Assembly: GCF_900168325.1 (NCBI RefSeq)
Contig: NZ_FVZE01000003.1
Span: 62,001 to 126,000, forward strand
Direction: 5' to 3'
DNA from: Novosphingobium mathurense
GTDB lineage: Bacteria > Pseudomonadota > Alphaproteobacteria > Sphingomonadales > Sphingomonadaceae
Length of the DNA stretch: 64,000 nt
Both the position numbers and the translations under genes were made by a program. This document shows, one piece after another, positions 45,335-53,674 of the stretch (position 1 is the first letter of the stretch; the number at the start of each line of letters is the position of its first letter). A model generated the notes under the pieces. The model ran no database searches and had not been told where the DNA came from. It saw nothing but the letters and a program-made list of their open reading frames with translations.

Positions 45335-46909
45335 ATGTCATCGTTCCTCACGCTCGAAGCCGTGGCTTTGGCCACGCCTTCAGGACACCCACTGTTTTCT
45401 AACCTGTCGCTAAACGTCGGGCGCGAATGCGTCGGCGTGGTCGGCCGCAACGGCGCCGGCAAGTCTACGCTGTTGCGTGCAATCGTCGGCGGGGTCGCGC
45501 TGCAATCCGGCACGATCACCCTGAGTGGAACAGCCGGAATGCTCGAACAGGTGGTCACGCCGGGCGACGAATCCGCGGCTGTAGCGCTCGGCGTCTCCGC
45601 AGACCTGGCTAGGCTCGAGCGCATTGAATCGGGTGGGGGTACCGAACAGGATTTTGCCGAAGCGAACTGGACCTTGCCTCAAACGCTGGAGGCAACGCTT
45701 GCGCGCACTGGTCTTCCGCCAATCGACCTTGCTCGCACCTTGGTCAGTTTCAGCGGCGGGGAACGGACCCGGCTTGCCATAGCCCGGCTCCTGCTTGATC
45801 CGCCGGACCTGCTGCTGCTGGACGAGCCGACCAACAACCTCGATGACGATGGCAGGTCAGCCATCGCCAGTCTCCTTGCGAGCTGGCGGGGTGGGGCGCT
45901 CGTGGTCAGCCATGACAGAGAGCTGCTCGAAAGTGTGGACCGGATCGTAGCGCTTTCGCCGGTCGGTGTTTCGATCCACGGCGGCGGCTGGTCGTCGTGG
46001 ATTTCGGAGCGCGAGGCGATGAGGGACCGAGCGGAGGCCGATCGCGAAGCAGCCGAGCGGCGCGTGCGGGCGGCCAATCGGGACGCCAAGGCTGCACGGG
46101 AACGGCAGGCACGGCGCGACCGCGCCGGGCACATGTATTCCGCCAGCGGCAGCGCGCCGAAAATCCTGATGGGCCGTCAGCGCGAGCGCGCCGAGAACAG
46201 CGGCGGCTGCAGCCGCGCGTTTACCGAGAAGCGGATCGAAACCGGAGTGGCCGAGCTCGAAGCGGCCCGAACGCGGGTCGAGGTGGCAACGCCGTTCAAC
46301 GTCACCCTGCCTTCATGCGGCCTTCCACCCAATCGCCTGGTGCTCACGTTCGACGAGGTTACATGGTGCACTGGTGAGCGCAGGGTCATCGATCGCTTGT
46401 CATTCTCTCTGCGAGGCCCCGAACGGATAGCCCTAACGGGCCGCAATGGCGCTGGTAAGACCACCGTACTGAGGCTGGCCGCCGGCCTTGCCGCGCCTGA
46501 CGGGGGTGAGATCCAGCGCCCATTGCCGCACGCCTTGCTCGACCAGACAGTCAGTTTGCTCGATCGCAATTCCACACTGGTCGACAACATGCGCCGCCTA
46601 AATCCATTACTGGATGACAATAGCGTCCGGGTGGCGCTCGCGCGATTTGCTTTCCGCAATGTCGCGGGCGAGAAGATGGTCAGAGAGCTCAGTGGCGGTG
46701 AACGCCTTCGTGCTGGCTTGGCCTCCGTATTGTCAGCAGCGACGGTGCCGCAGTTGCTGATGCTTGATGAGCCTACCAACCACCTGGACCTCGAGTCGAT
46801 CGAGGTGATCGAATCCGTTTTGCGCGGCTACGACGGCGCCTTGCTGCTCGTAAGTCACGACACGTCGTTCACGCGTGCGGTCGGCATTTCTCGGAACATC
46901 CAGCTATGA
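45335..46909 (+). CDS. ABC-F family ATPase
   Basis: A 524-residue soluble protein with two ABC ATPase domains and no membrane part. Domain 1: Walker A GRNGAGKSTLL, signature FSGGERTRLAIARLLLDPPD, Walker B LLLLDEPTNN. Linker with a charged coiled helix (EAMRDRAEADREAAERRVRA). Domain 2: Walker A GRNGAGKTTVL, signature LSGGERLRAGLASVL, Walker B LLMLDEPTNHLD. ABC-F proteins act on the ribosome E site, for translation quality control or antibiotic protection; which one applies is not clear. There is no strong ribosome binding site at the ATG, but a leader-like ORF precedes it. Confidence 0.93.
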   Translation: MSSFLTLEAVALATPSGHPLFSNLSLNVGRECVGVVGRNGAGKSTLLRAIVGGVALQSGTITLSGTAGMLEQVVTPGDESAAVALGVSADLARLERIESGGGTEQDFAEANWTLPQTLEATLARTGLPPIDLARTLVSFSGGERTRLAIARLLLDPPDLLLLDEPTNNLDDDGRSAIASLLASWRGGALVVSHDRELLESVDRIVALSPVGVSIHGGGWSSWISEREAMRDRAEADREAAERRVRAANRDAKAARERQARRDRAGHMYSASGSAPKILMGRQRERAENSGGCSRAFTEKRIETGVAELEAARTRVEVATPFNVTLPSCGLPPNRLVLTFDEVTWCTGERRVIDRLSFSLRGPERIALTGRNGAGKTTVLRLAAGLAAPDGGEIQRPLPHALLDQTVSLLDRNSTLVDNMRRLNPLLDDNSVRVALARFAFRNVAGEKMVRELSGGERLRAGLASVLSAATVPQLLMLDEPTNHLDLESIEVIESVLRGYDGALLLVSHDTSFTRAVGISRNIQL

Positions 46910-46993
46910 CGCAGATCGCCTGAAGAGCTGCCATTCCCGTCGAAGGATCAACATTTCGAAATCTGTCGTTCAGGACCAGCAATTCAGCCGCCG

Positions 46994-48256
46994 TCAGGTC
47001 TGCCGAGTTGAACAATTCTCCAATTGGTCGAGCGCATTGCGGATATGGGCTGCTTCGGCAGCCGTCCCAGCCAGCGTGACGGCTGCCGCAAATGCATCGC
47101 GCGCCTCATTGTTGCGACCCAACTGACGCAGAAACGTCCCGCGCACCCCATGAAAATAGAAGTATCCGTCCAGAGCGTCGGAAAGCGGCGCGATCATGTC
47201 CAGAGCGGCTTGTGGCCCCTTGAGCTTCCAGATCGCCACTGCCCGGTTCAGCGTGACGACCGGTGATGGTGCGCGCCGTTCAAGCGCTGCATAGAGCTGA
47301 TCGATACCCGCCCAGTCGGTATCTTCAGGCTTGCCGGCACGGGCATGCAGCGCCGCGATCGCTGCCTGAATCTGATAAGGGCCGGGCTGGTGGTGGAGCA
47401 TGGCCTTGTCGATCATCGCCAAGGCTTCCGCGATCATGGAGCGGTTCCAGAGCGAACGGTCCTGATCATCCAGCAGTATCGGCACGCCGGTTTCGTCGAA
47501 GCGGGCGCCTTGCCGCGAATGCTGAAGGAGCATCAACGCCAAAAGCCCCATCATTTCAGGCTCGGACGGAAACATGCGCAGCATCAGCCTCGCCAGGCGG
47601 ATCGCCTCGCCGCACAGGCTTGCGCGCTCACTTGCTGGATTGGCGTCCGTATAGCCTTCATTGAAGACGAGATAGATCATTGCCGAGACAGCCGCGAAAC
47701 GCTCCGCGCGTTCGACCGGGCCCGGCGTTTCGAACGGTACGCCAGCCTTGGCGACGCGTGCCTTTGCCCGCGTGATGCGTTGTTCCATCGCCCGTTCATT
47801 GACGAGGAATGTACGCGCGATCTCCTGAACGGAAAGGCCGGAGACGATGCGCAGCGCCAGTGCGACCTGCTGCGTGGCCGGCAATTCAGGATGGCAACAG
47901 ACGAAGAGAAGGCGCAGGATATCGTCCCGATAGTCGGCCGCATCCAGACGCTCGGCGAGATCCGGCTCGACATCCCCTTTGTCCGAGATGGCATCTTCCG
48001 GCGGCAGCTCGGTAAGCTTCGCCTGTCGCCGCACATGATCGATCGCGGCATTGCGCCCCACCATGATCAGCCAGCCTTCCGCATCGCGAGGCGGACCATT
48101 CTTGGGCCAGGACTTCAGCGCCCGAAGGCAGGCATCCTGGAAGGCTTCCTCGGCCAGGTCGAGATCACGGAAGTAACGCAGCAGCGCGGCCATCGCGCGT
48201 GGGCGTGCGCCGACGAGCCGCGCTTCAATCCAGTCGTGTTCAGGCGGCTGGGGCAT
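46994..48256 (-). CDS. ECF42-type sigma factor with TPR-like C-terminal extension
   Basis: A 420-residue sigma factor. Region 2: LLRYFRDLDLAEEAFQDACL, GWLIMVGRNAAIDHVRR; region 4: LALRIVSGLSVQEIARTFLV, AMEQRITRAKARV. The 200-residue extension (YLVFNEGYTDANPASERASL, LMLRMFPSEPEMMGLLALML, VTLNRAVAIWKLKGPQAALD) is the DUF6596/TPR-like domain of the ECF42 group, needed for activity in studied members. Partner genes encode YCII/DGPF proteins; one is immediately upstream and overlaps by 17 bases. There is no anti-sigma factor nearby. Confidence 0.95.
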   Translation of the reverse strand: MPQPPEHDWIEARLVGARPRAMAALLRYFRDLDLAEEAFQDACLRALKSWPKNGPPRDAEGWLIMVGRNAAIDHVRRQAKLTELPPEDAISDKGDVEPDLAERLDAADYRDDILRLLFVCCHPELPATQQVALALRIVSGLSVQEIARTFLVNERAMEQRITRAKARVAKAGVPFETPGPVERAERFAAVSAMIYLVFNEGYTDANPASERASLCGEAIRLARLMLRMFPSEPEMMGLLALMLLQHSRQGARFDETGVPILLDDQDRSLWNRSMIAEALAMIDKAMLHHQPGPYQIQAAIAALHARAGKPEDTDWAGIDQLYAALERRAPSPVVTLNRAVAIWKLKGPQAALDMIAPLSDALDGYFYFHGVRGTFLRQLGRNNEARDAFAAAVTLAGTAAEAAHIRNALDQLENCSTRQT

Positions 48257-48617
48257 CGTCGATTGCCGATCCGTCAGGATAGTAGAGCATCACCGGCCTG
48301 ATCTCGTAGGCACCGCCGGGATTGGCAACTGCGAGTTCCCGGGCGATGGCGTGCGCCTGGTCGAGATTGTCGACATCGACCACGTAAAACCCGAGCAGTT
48401 GCTCCTTGGTTTCTGCGTATGGCCCGTCAACGACCAGATTTTCCGACTTGCGCAGCGTCGTCGCAGCGCTCGTCGGCATTAGCCGCAGCATCGGTTTGAA
48501 ATTGCCGGCCCATTTGCGATGGACTTGATCGAGACGCGCCATGACGGCCGCGTCCTCTTCCTTCGTCCAGGCGGACGTTACCATCTCGTCATTGTAGCAC
48601 AGCAATGTGTAGAGCAC
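48240..48617 (-). CDS. YCII/DGPF domain protein, ECF42 partner
   Basis: A 125-residue protein of the YCII-related (DGPFAET) family: LYTLLCYNDEMVTSAWTKEE, LRLMPTSAATTLRKSENLVV, DGPYAETKEQLLGFYVVDVD, EIRPVM. DGPF proteins are the standard neighbours and targets of ECF42 sigma factors; their biochemical role is unknown. The GTG at 48617 has GGAGG 6-7 bases upstream and opens the conserved core; the frame is open further up but is not family-like. It overlaps the sigma gene. Confidence 0.9.
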   Translation of the reverse strand: MLYTLLCYNDEMVTSAWTKEEDAAVMARLDQVHRKWAGNFKPMLRLMPTSAATTLRKSENLVVDGPYAETKEQLLGFYVVDVDNLDQAHAIARELAVANPGGAYEIRPVMLYYPDGSAIDDAPAA

Positions 48618-48638
48618 TTTGGGCCTCCGTTGACCAAG

Positions 48639-48665
48639 GACGCTGCCGCCCACCGCGATCCGACA
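48639..48665 (-). promoter_or_regulatory. candidate ECF42-type promoter
   Basis: On the minus strand TGTCGG, 17 bases, CGTC. ECF42 factors are reported to use a TGTCGA-like -35 element; here one base differs. It lies just upstream of the GGAGG of the DGPF gene, leaving a short leader of about 15 bases. Confidence 0.4.
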
Positions 48666-48887
48666 TCCGATGCAAATAGATTGCCGCCGGGATTTTGTGC
48701 GTACCGGTAGTCCAGCGTCATCGAAAAGAGCATACTCTTGCGTCTGGCGGCGTCGAGGCTTGTTTCCAATCAGGGGAAGCAGACCGCCGTCGTTCCGTTG
48801 GCCCACCTCCCCATCGGCAGCAACTGCCGAAAAAGTTGTGGTGCATGTCGGAACGACGCGCCGTCCTTCGTCCTCGGACTGACTTCA

Positions 48888-49313
48888 ATGTCCAAGTGGA
48901 AGAACGAGATGATCCCTAACTCAATGACGTGGGCGGGCCGCATGCTGACAGGCCTGTTTGCGCTTTTCATGCTCGGCGCTTCGATTTCGCCCAAGCTGCT
49001 CGGAATGCCGGTTGCGGAGGAGACCATGGCGCAGCTCGGCTGGCCGGCAGGCTATGCGCTGGCGATCGGTGTCCTCGAGCTCGTGTGCTTCGTGCTTTAT
49101 CTGATCCCGCGCACCAGTCTCCTTGGCGCCATGCTGATGACCGGACTGCTTGGCGGTGCCATCGCGACCCAGATCCGCGCGGAGAGCCCCCTCTTCAGCC
49201 ATATCCTGTTTGGGCTCTATCTCGGCGTCGTCATGTGGGGTGGGCTGTGGCTGCGTGATCCCCGGCTCAGAACCCTGTTTCCCTTCGCGCGTGAGGCGGC
49301 GGAAAAAAGTTAG
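48888..49313 (+). CDS. DoxX-like membrane protein
   Basis: About 141 residues with four hydrophobic helices: MLTGLFALFMLGASISPKLL, YALAIGVLELVCFVLYLIP, LLGAMLMTGLLGGAIATQIR, LFGLYLGVVMWGGLWLRD. It belongs to the DoxX-like (DoxX_2) group and is unlike the DoxX at 32974 in sequence. The start is uncertain: ATG at 48888 and 48909 are both possible; the longer open frame upstream is not family-like. It is divergent from the ECF42/DGPF pair and heads a series with SRPBCC, VOC and GST genes often found around ECF42 factors. Confidence 0.83.
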   Translation: MSKWKNEMIPNSMTWAGRMLTGLFALFMLGASISPKLLGMPVAEETMAQLGWPAGYALAIGVLELVCFVLYLIPRTSLLGAMLMTGLLGGAIATQIRAESPLFSHILFGLYLGVVMWGGLWLRDPRLRTLFPFAREAAEKS

Positions 49314-49378
49314 ACCCGATGTCGGGACGGCAACGGGTCACTCGTCCTTGGAACGTCAACTTGCAAGAGGAGAGAAAA

Positions 49379-49822
49379 ATGCCAAATTCCATTCGCCTGC
49401 ATCGCGTCATCGCGGCCAAGCCGGAGAAAGTTTTTCGGGCTTTCATCGAACCGGATGCGGTCGCCAGCTGGCTTCCGCCTTATGGCTTCATCTGCACAGT
49501 CCACGAGTTGGCGGCCAAGGTCGGCGGCAAGCATAGAATGTCGTTCCGCAACTTCACGACCGGCAACAGCCATTCCTTCGGCGGCGAGTATCTCGAACTC
49601 ATCACAGGCGAGAAGCTAGTCTATACCGACCGGTTCGACGACCCCAATCTCCCCGGCGAGATGACAGTGACGGTGGATCTGAAAGCCGTGTCGTGCGGCA
49701 CGGAAATGACCATCGTCCAAGAAGGCCTACCGGACATGATCCCGCCCGAGAGCTGCTATCTTGGCTGGCAGGAATGTCTCGAGAAGTTCGCCAAGCTCGT
49801 GGAACCCGAAATCGAGATGTAG
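49379..49822 (+). CDS. SRPBCC (AHSA1/CalC-like) protein
   Basis: A 147-residue START-like protein of the AHSA1 subgroup: IRLHRVIAAKPEKVFRAFIE, DAVASWLPPYGF, GGKHRMSFRN, GGEYLELITGEKLVYTDRFD, CYLGWQECLEKFAKLVEPE. It forms a hydrophobic pocket; ligands of this bacterial group are unknown. AGGAGAG stands before the ATG at 49379. The next gene encodes a second, divergent member. Confidence 0.9.
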   Translation: MPNSIRLHRVIAAKPEKVFRAFIEPDAVASWLPPYGFICTVHELAAKVGGKHRMSFRNFTTGNSHSFGGEYLELITGEKLVYTDRFDDPNLPGEMTVTVDLKAVSCGTEMTIVQEGLPDMIPPESCYLGWQECLEKFAKLVEPEIEM

Positions 49823-49870
49823 CGCCGGACGCTAACCGATCTCACCCCAACTTTGTACAGAGTAACCATC

Positions 49871-50293
49871 ATGAGCCCCCAAGCTATCAAAGTCGAAACG
49901 ATCATTGCGGCACCTATCGAAAAAGTCTGGCAAGCGTACACAACGCCGGAAGATATCGTGCAGTGGAATGCGGCGTCCGATGACTGGCATACGCCGTCAG
50001 CCACTGTCGATTTGCGCGAAGGCGGGATCTTTTCCTCCCGCATGGAAGCAAAGGACGGCAGCATGGGTTTTGACTTCGCCGGAACCTACACCAGGATCGC
50101 AACGAACAGACTGATCGAGTACGAATTTGGCGGCCGTCACGCCCGGATCGAATTCACGCCGGCAACAGAAGGCGTGCGCGTCAGAGTGACGTTCGATCCA
50201 GAAGCCGAAAATTCGATCGAGATGCAGCGCGGCGGCTGGCAGGCCATCCTCGACAATTTCAAGCACCATGTGGAAGCGAACACGGCCGGTTAG
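49871..50293 (+). CDS. SRPBCC (AHSA1-like) protein, second copy
   Basis: A 140-residue protein: [60 protein letters not shown], then [16 protein letters not shown] and [20 protein letters not shown]. It belongs to the same superfamily as the gene at 49379 but to the polyketide-cyclase-like subgroup with the conserved WN..S.DW.TP motif. The ATG at 49871 begins the conserved part; the ribosome binding site is weak, suggesting coupling to the upstream gene. Confidence 0.9.
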   Translation: MSPQAIKVETIIAAPIEKVWQAYTTPEDIVQWNAASDDWHTPSATVDLREGGIFSSRMEAKDGSMGFDFAGTYTRIATNRLIEYEFGGRHARIEFTPATEGVRVRVTFDPEAENSIEMQRGGWQAILDNFKHHVEANTAG

Positions 50294-50334
50294 GCTTTGT
50301 CCACCGATTGGCCAGGAACCTATGGAGAACCGTT

Positions 50335-50820
50335 ATGGCGAACATGATTACATGCCTGTGGTTTGACCACGGCGAAGCCAGCAAGGCAGCAGAATTCTAT
50401 GCCGCCACTTTCCCGGACAGCCGTATCGACCGGGTGAACATGGCCCCCGGCGATTATCCCGGCGGCGATGAAGGCAATGAACTGACCGTCGAATTCACCG
50501 TTCTGGGGCAGCGGTTCGTTGGCCTCAATGGTGGACCGAATTTCAAACCGAATGAGGCCGCCAGCTTCATGATCGTAACTGAGAGTCAGGAAGAGACAGA
50601 CCGCTACTGGGATGCGATCGTCAACAAAGGTGGCGTCGAAAGCGCCTGTGGCTGGTGTAAGGATCGCTGGGGCTTCTCCTGGCAGATTACGCCGAAACGG
50701 CTTCTCGAACTGACAACGAGTTCCGATCGGGCCGAAGCGCAGCGCGCCTTCGCGGCAATGATGACGATGACGAAGATCGACATCGTCGCAATCGAAGCGG
50801 CCGCGGCATCGCAAAGCTGA
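50335..50820 (+). CDS. VOC family protein (PhnB/3-dmu-9_3-mt type)
   Basis: A 161-residue protein: [79 protein letters not shown]. This is the PhnB-like group formerly called 3-demethylubiquinone-9 methyltransferase-like; no methyltransferase motif is present. GGAGAACC precedes the ATG. It is part of the SRPBCC/VOC/GST series. Confidence 0.92.
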   Translation: MANMITCLWFDHGEASKAAEFYAATFPDSRIDRVNMAPGDYPGGDEGNELTVEFTVLGQRFVGLNGGPNFKPNEAASFMIVTESQEETDRYWDAIVNKGGVESACGWCKDRWGFSWQITPKRLLELTTSSDRAEAQRAFAAMMTMTKIDIVAIEAAAASQS

Positions 50821-50848
50821 CACGCGCAATCGAAGTTGGAGCCCCCTC

Positions 50849-51526
50849 ATGCCCCCAGTCATCACTGCCTTTGCGACCTCGCCGGATCGCGGTCAGGGCC
50901 TCGCGCGCGATATGCGAGTACGGTGGGCACTGGAAGAAGTGAGCCAGCCATACGACGTCCGCCTGCTTTCCTCTGCCGAGATGAAAGAGCCGGCGCATCT
51001 TGCCCTTCATCCCTTCGGGCAGATTCCGACTTATGAGGAAGGCGACCTCTCCCTGTTTGAGACAGGAGCGATCGTCCTCCACATCGCGGAACATCATGCC
51101 GGACTACTTCCCATTGACGCCAAGGTCAGAGCGCGCGCGATCAACTGGATGTTCGCCGCGCTCAACACGGTAGAGCCACCGATCCTCGAACTTGCGAACG
51201 CCATGCTACTGGAGAGCGACAAGCCCTGGAGCAAGGAACGCCTGCCTCTGGTCATGGATCGCGTGCGTGACCGGCTGGAACAGCTTTCCGCCCACCTGGG
51301 CGATACCGATTGGGTCGACGGGAAATTCAGCGCGGGTGACCTTATGATGGTCCACGCACTGCAACGACTGAAGCCGTCAGGTTTACTGGACGAATATCCG
51401 AACCTCTCAGCCTATGTAGCCCGAGGCGAAGCTCGACATGCATACATGCGCGCCTTTGCGGCACAACTGGAAGTCTTCCAGATGTCAGAACACCCTAAAT
51501 CAATCTGTGCCCAACTCGGTCATTGA
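50849..51526 (+). CDS. glutathione S-transferase family protein
   Basis: A 225-residue GST. The N-terminal thioredoxin-like domain has the cis-Pro and Glu-Ser-like region as FGQIPTYEEGDLSLFETGAI; the N-terminal motif ATSPDRGQGLARDMRVRWAL provides the usual active-site Ser/Cys position. The all-helical C-terminal domain contains VDGKFSAGDLMMVHALQRL. GGAG precedes the ATG. It closes the series of small detoxification-type genes next to the ECF42 system. Confidence 0.92.
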   Translation: MPPVITAFATSPDRGQGLARDMRVRWALEEVSQPYDVRLLSSAEMKEPAHLALHPFGQIPTYEEGDLSLFETGAIVLHIAEHHAGLLPIDAKVRARAINWMFAALNTVEPPILELANAMLLESDKPWSKERLPLVMDRVRDRLEQLSAHLGDTDWVDGKFSAGDLMMVHALQRLKPSGLLDEYPNLSAYVARGEARHAYMRAFAAQLEVFQMSEHPKSICAQLGH

Positions 51527-52044
51527 AGGGCGAATGTCGCGCCTTGTATGCAGTACACGCCAAACGTCATTGTGCGCTTCCAACTCGATGCAGAAGAGTG
51601 GACGAGTTCGATGCCATCGAGAATGATCGCGGCGCGGACCTTGGACTTGAAGCCGAGCATAGGCCGGATACCGCGCTTGATCCGCCGATGGTCCTGTTCG
51701 ATGCGGTTGTTCATGTACCGGTTCTGACGGACTTTCAGCGGCTCGTCGCCCGACCGGGGCCGCATCCGTACTTCGGCATGGCATATCCGGGCGGCTTCGA
51801 GGTTGGTCCGACTACCGTCGTTGGTCAGCTGCACCTGCAGACCTTGACGCTTGCAGGCCCTGCGGAAGAAGTGCTGATCAACCAATGCTGCGCGGCTGCC
51901 GTCAGCAGGACCGACGATGCAAGACTGGCACGAAGAAATTATGGCCCTTGGTTGTGGAGCAACGGGTCGAGGACCACGGCTTCGAAAACATCGACCCCGC
52001 GTGGAACATGGCTGACCGGCAAGCCGGGAACAACCAAAAGACAC
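51500..52044 (-). pseudogene. IS6 family transposase relic
   Basis: The C-terminal half of an IS6/IS26-type DDE transposase is readable: VDQHFFRRACKRQGLQVQLT, NDGSRTNLEAARICHAEVRM, RQNRYMNNRIEQDHRRIKRG, IRPMLGFKSKVRAAIILDGI. The third catalytic acidic residue is the Glu in NRIEQDHR. The N-terminal half is shifted or scrambled (no helix-turn-helix or first Asp found) and the C-terminus runs into unrelated sequence. Terminal inverted repeats were not found. It occupies most of the gap between the GST gene and the DUF4242 gene. Confidence 0.75.
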
Positions 52045-52189
52045 GGCATGACCAACCCGGCACTACCAGTGGCCATGTCGCAACCGCATCACAGTTCATA
52101 TGAGATGGGACTTAGGAACAATATCCTGTAGACTGCGAAAGGTTCAAGGATTTGGGCTCACCAAACTTCAACCGTTCGGAGAGTCGGAT

Positions 52190-52462
52190 ATGCCACAGTT
52201 CGTAATCGAGAGGGAAATGCCGGGTGTCGGCAACCTGTGTGCCGGCGACCTTCAGGAGGCGTCCCAGAAGTCCTGCCATGTCCTCAAGGATCTTGGCCCC
52301 GACATCCAGTGGGTCAACAGCTACGTGACGGACGATAAGATCTACTGCGTATATCGCGCGCCCAGTGCGGATCTGATCAGGCAGCATGCAGAAAAGGCAG
52401 GCTTTCCCGCCAACAGCATCGCCCAGGTCCGCGCGGTCATCGACCCCACCACGGCCGAATAG
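52190..52462 (+). CDS. DUF4242 family protein
   Basis: A 90-residue protein: MPQFVIEREMPGVGNLCAGD, LQEASQKSCHVLKDLGPDIQ, WVNSYVTDDKIYCVYRAPSA, IRQHAEKAGFPANSIAQV. This is the DUF4242 (nickel-binding/SCO4226-like) ferredoxin-fold family; SCO4226 of Streptomyces binds nickel, others have no known role. GGAGAG precedes the ATG at 52190. It is monocistronic, ending at a hairpin shared with the convergent UrcA gene. Confidence 0.88.
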   Translation: MPQFVIEREMPGVGNLCAGDLQEASQKSCHVLKDLGPDIQWVNSYVTDDKIYCVYRAPSADLIRQHAEKAGFPANSIAQVRAVIDPTTAE

Positions 52463-52476
52463 CTTCAGCATCGCTT

Positions 52477-52501
52477 CCGCCTTGCCCAACGCGCAGGGCG
52501 G
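52477..52501. terminator. bidirectional hairpin between DUF4242 and UrcA genes
   Basis: CCGCCTTGC, loop CCAACGC, GCAGGGCGG: nine pairs including one G-U. It lies between two convergent stops and has no clear T-run on either side. Confidence 0.5.
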
Positions 52502-52507
52502 GGGCTG

Positions 52508-52933
52508 TTACGGCACAGTCTGGGCCTCGGCTATCGCCTGCTGAGCAGCCTTCGTGCCGTTGGCAAGGGCACGCGTCACGCAATCCTGATCCGGATTGAA
52601 CGGATAGATCCGGTCAAGTTCATCGCACACGGCACGGGCGACGCTGCGTACGCGAGTCATCAACCTGTCCTGATCGTGAGGCTGGCTGAGGTCCAGGTCA
52701 TTGTAGAGCACCGGAATGCGCACGGTCGTCGTGACGATCGGTGCACCGGTCGTGCTGGAACGCTCGATCCGTGCCGGCACCGAGCGCGGAGCCTCGACAA
52801 CGATTTCCTCAGGCGCGGTCGGCTCCTGCCCATCGACGGGCCCCTGTTCCTGCGCGCCTGCCACAGCCGCCCAAAGCGCCAGGCACATGCTGCCAAGGGC
52901 TGCCGTGCCGATGATCCGTGTCCAATAATCCAT
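52508..52933 (-). CDS. UrcA family exported protein
   Basis: About 141 residues, with a hydrophobic export signal (GTAALGSMCLALWAAVAGAQ) and the UrcA core: VRIPVLYNDLDLSQPHDQDR, then RVRSVARAVCDEL and NPDQDCVTRALANGTKAAQQ, with the conserved Cys pair. UrcA proteins are common in sphingomonads and Caulobacterales and have no proven function. The ATG at 52933 has GGAGG 11 bases upstream; an ATG at 52999 would add 22 residues. Confidence 0.9.
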   Translation of the reverse strand: MDYWTRIIGTAALGSMCLALWAAVAGAQEQGPVDGQEPTAPEEIVVEAPRSVPARIERSSTTGAPIVTTTVRIPVLYNDLDLSQPHDQDRLMTRVRSVARAVCDELDRIYPFNPDQDCVTRALANGTKAAQQAIAEAQTVP

Positions 52934-53002
52934 AATTTCAGAAACCTCCGCCCGTCGCTCTTGCGGGAGCAAGTATCGCAAATCATTGATCCGTCGCAAT
53001 CC

Positions 53003-53112
53003 TTAGCCGATTGCAGACGAAGTTTCGATCAGCGGCTCATCGGTGACGTGCGCCTCACCATCGATGACAAGATTCTGCCCGGTCATGAAATTGCCCTCTT
53101 GCCGGAGAGATA
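53003..53112 (-). pseudogene. 3' remnant of an SDR gene
   Basis: The minus strand reads RQEGNFMTGQNLVIDGEAHV and then TDEPLIETSSAIG before a TAA. NFMTGQNLVIDGG is the standard last strand of short-chain dehydrogenases, so this is the tail of a lost SDR gene. It begins right after the cupin stop, so an SDR probably once followed the cupin in the same operon. Confidence 0.6.
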
Positions 53113-53125
53113 AGGCACGCGGCGA

Positions 53126-53674
53126 TCAGACCTCGTCAATGACCACATTGCTAACGGGATCGACCTGCTCGGGCTTGGCTTCGTCGAGTGGCACCCCGTC
53201 GTGCAGGTAAGCCGGCGCCTCGATCAGGATGAAGGCGATACGGCAGACTTCATCGGTCGTATTGCGCCAGAGGTGGTTGGTACCCCGCTGAACGATAATC
53301 CCGCCCTCGCGGATCGTCTTCTTGCGCCCGTCCTCCAGTTCCAGTTCGATCTCGCCCTTCATCACGATGCCATAGTCGATCGAATTGGTTCGGTGCATCG
53401 GACTCTCCTTGCCCGGGAGCATATCGACCACGCGGATCACCGATCCGCCTTCCAACGTGGTGCCGGTCGTGCGGTCGCGGCCTTCGGTTTCGTCGTTGTT
53501 GTCGGCCGGGACGGTAGCGGTCGTCCAGATCGTCAGGAACGAGGCGTCGCCGGAGGGGATCATGCGGGTCGGCTCACAGTCCTCGGAGCGAAAGACCGCG
53601 CGACCGTTCCCGTCGTGGCCGGTGACCACGCGCTGTACCGGCGGGAGACCGGAATCGGAGAGGAGTTCGCTCAT
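53126..53674 (-). CDS. cupin domain protein
   Basis: A 182-residue single-cupin protein. Cupin motif 1 is present in altered form (DMLPGKESPMHRTNSIDYGI, with His and Asp as probable metal or ligand residues), followed by VMKGEIELELEDGRKKTIRE; motif 2 is GGIIVQRGTNHLWRNTTDEV. The N-terminal region (RVVTGHDGNGRAVF) is typical of a group of fungal and bacterial cupins found in aromatic and polyketide degradation operons. The reaction is unknown. An SDR remnant follows; the monooxygenase/VOC operon is upstream on the same strand behind a terminator. Confidence 0.92.
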   Translation of the reverse strand: MSELLSDSGLPPVQRVVTGHDGNGRAVFRSEDCEPTRMIPSGDASFLTIWTTATVPADNNDETEGRDRTTGTTLEGGSVIRVVDMLPGKESPMHRTNSIDYGIVMKGEIELELEDGRKKTIREGGIIVQRGTNHLWRNTTDEVCRIAFILIEAPAYLHDGVPLDEAKPEQVDPVSNVVIDEV

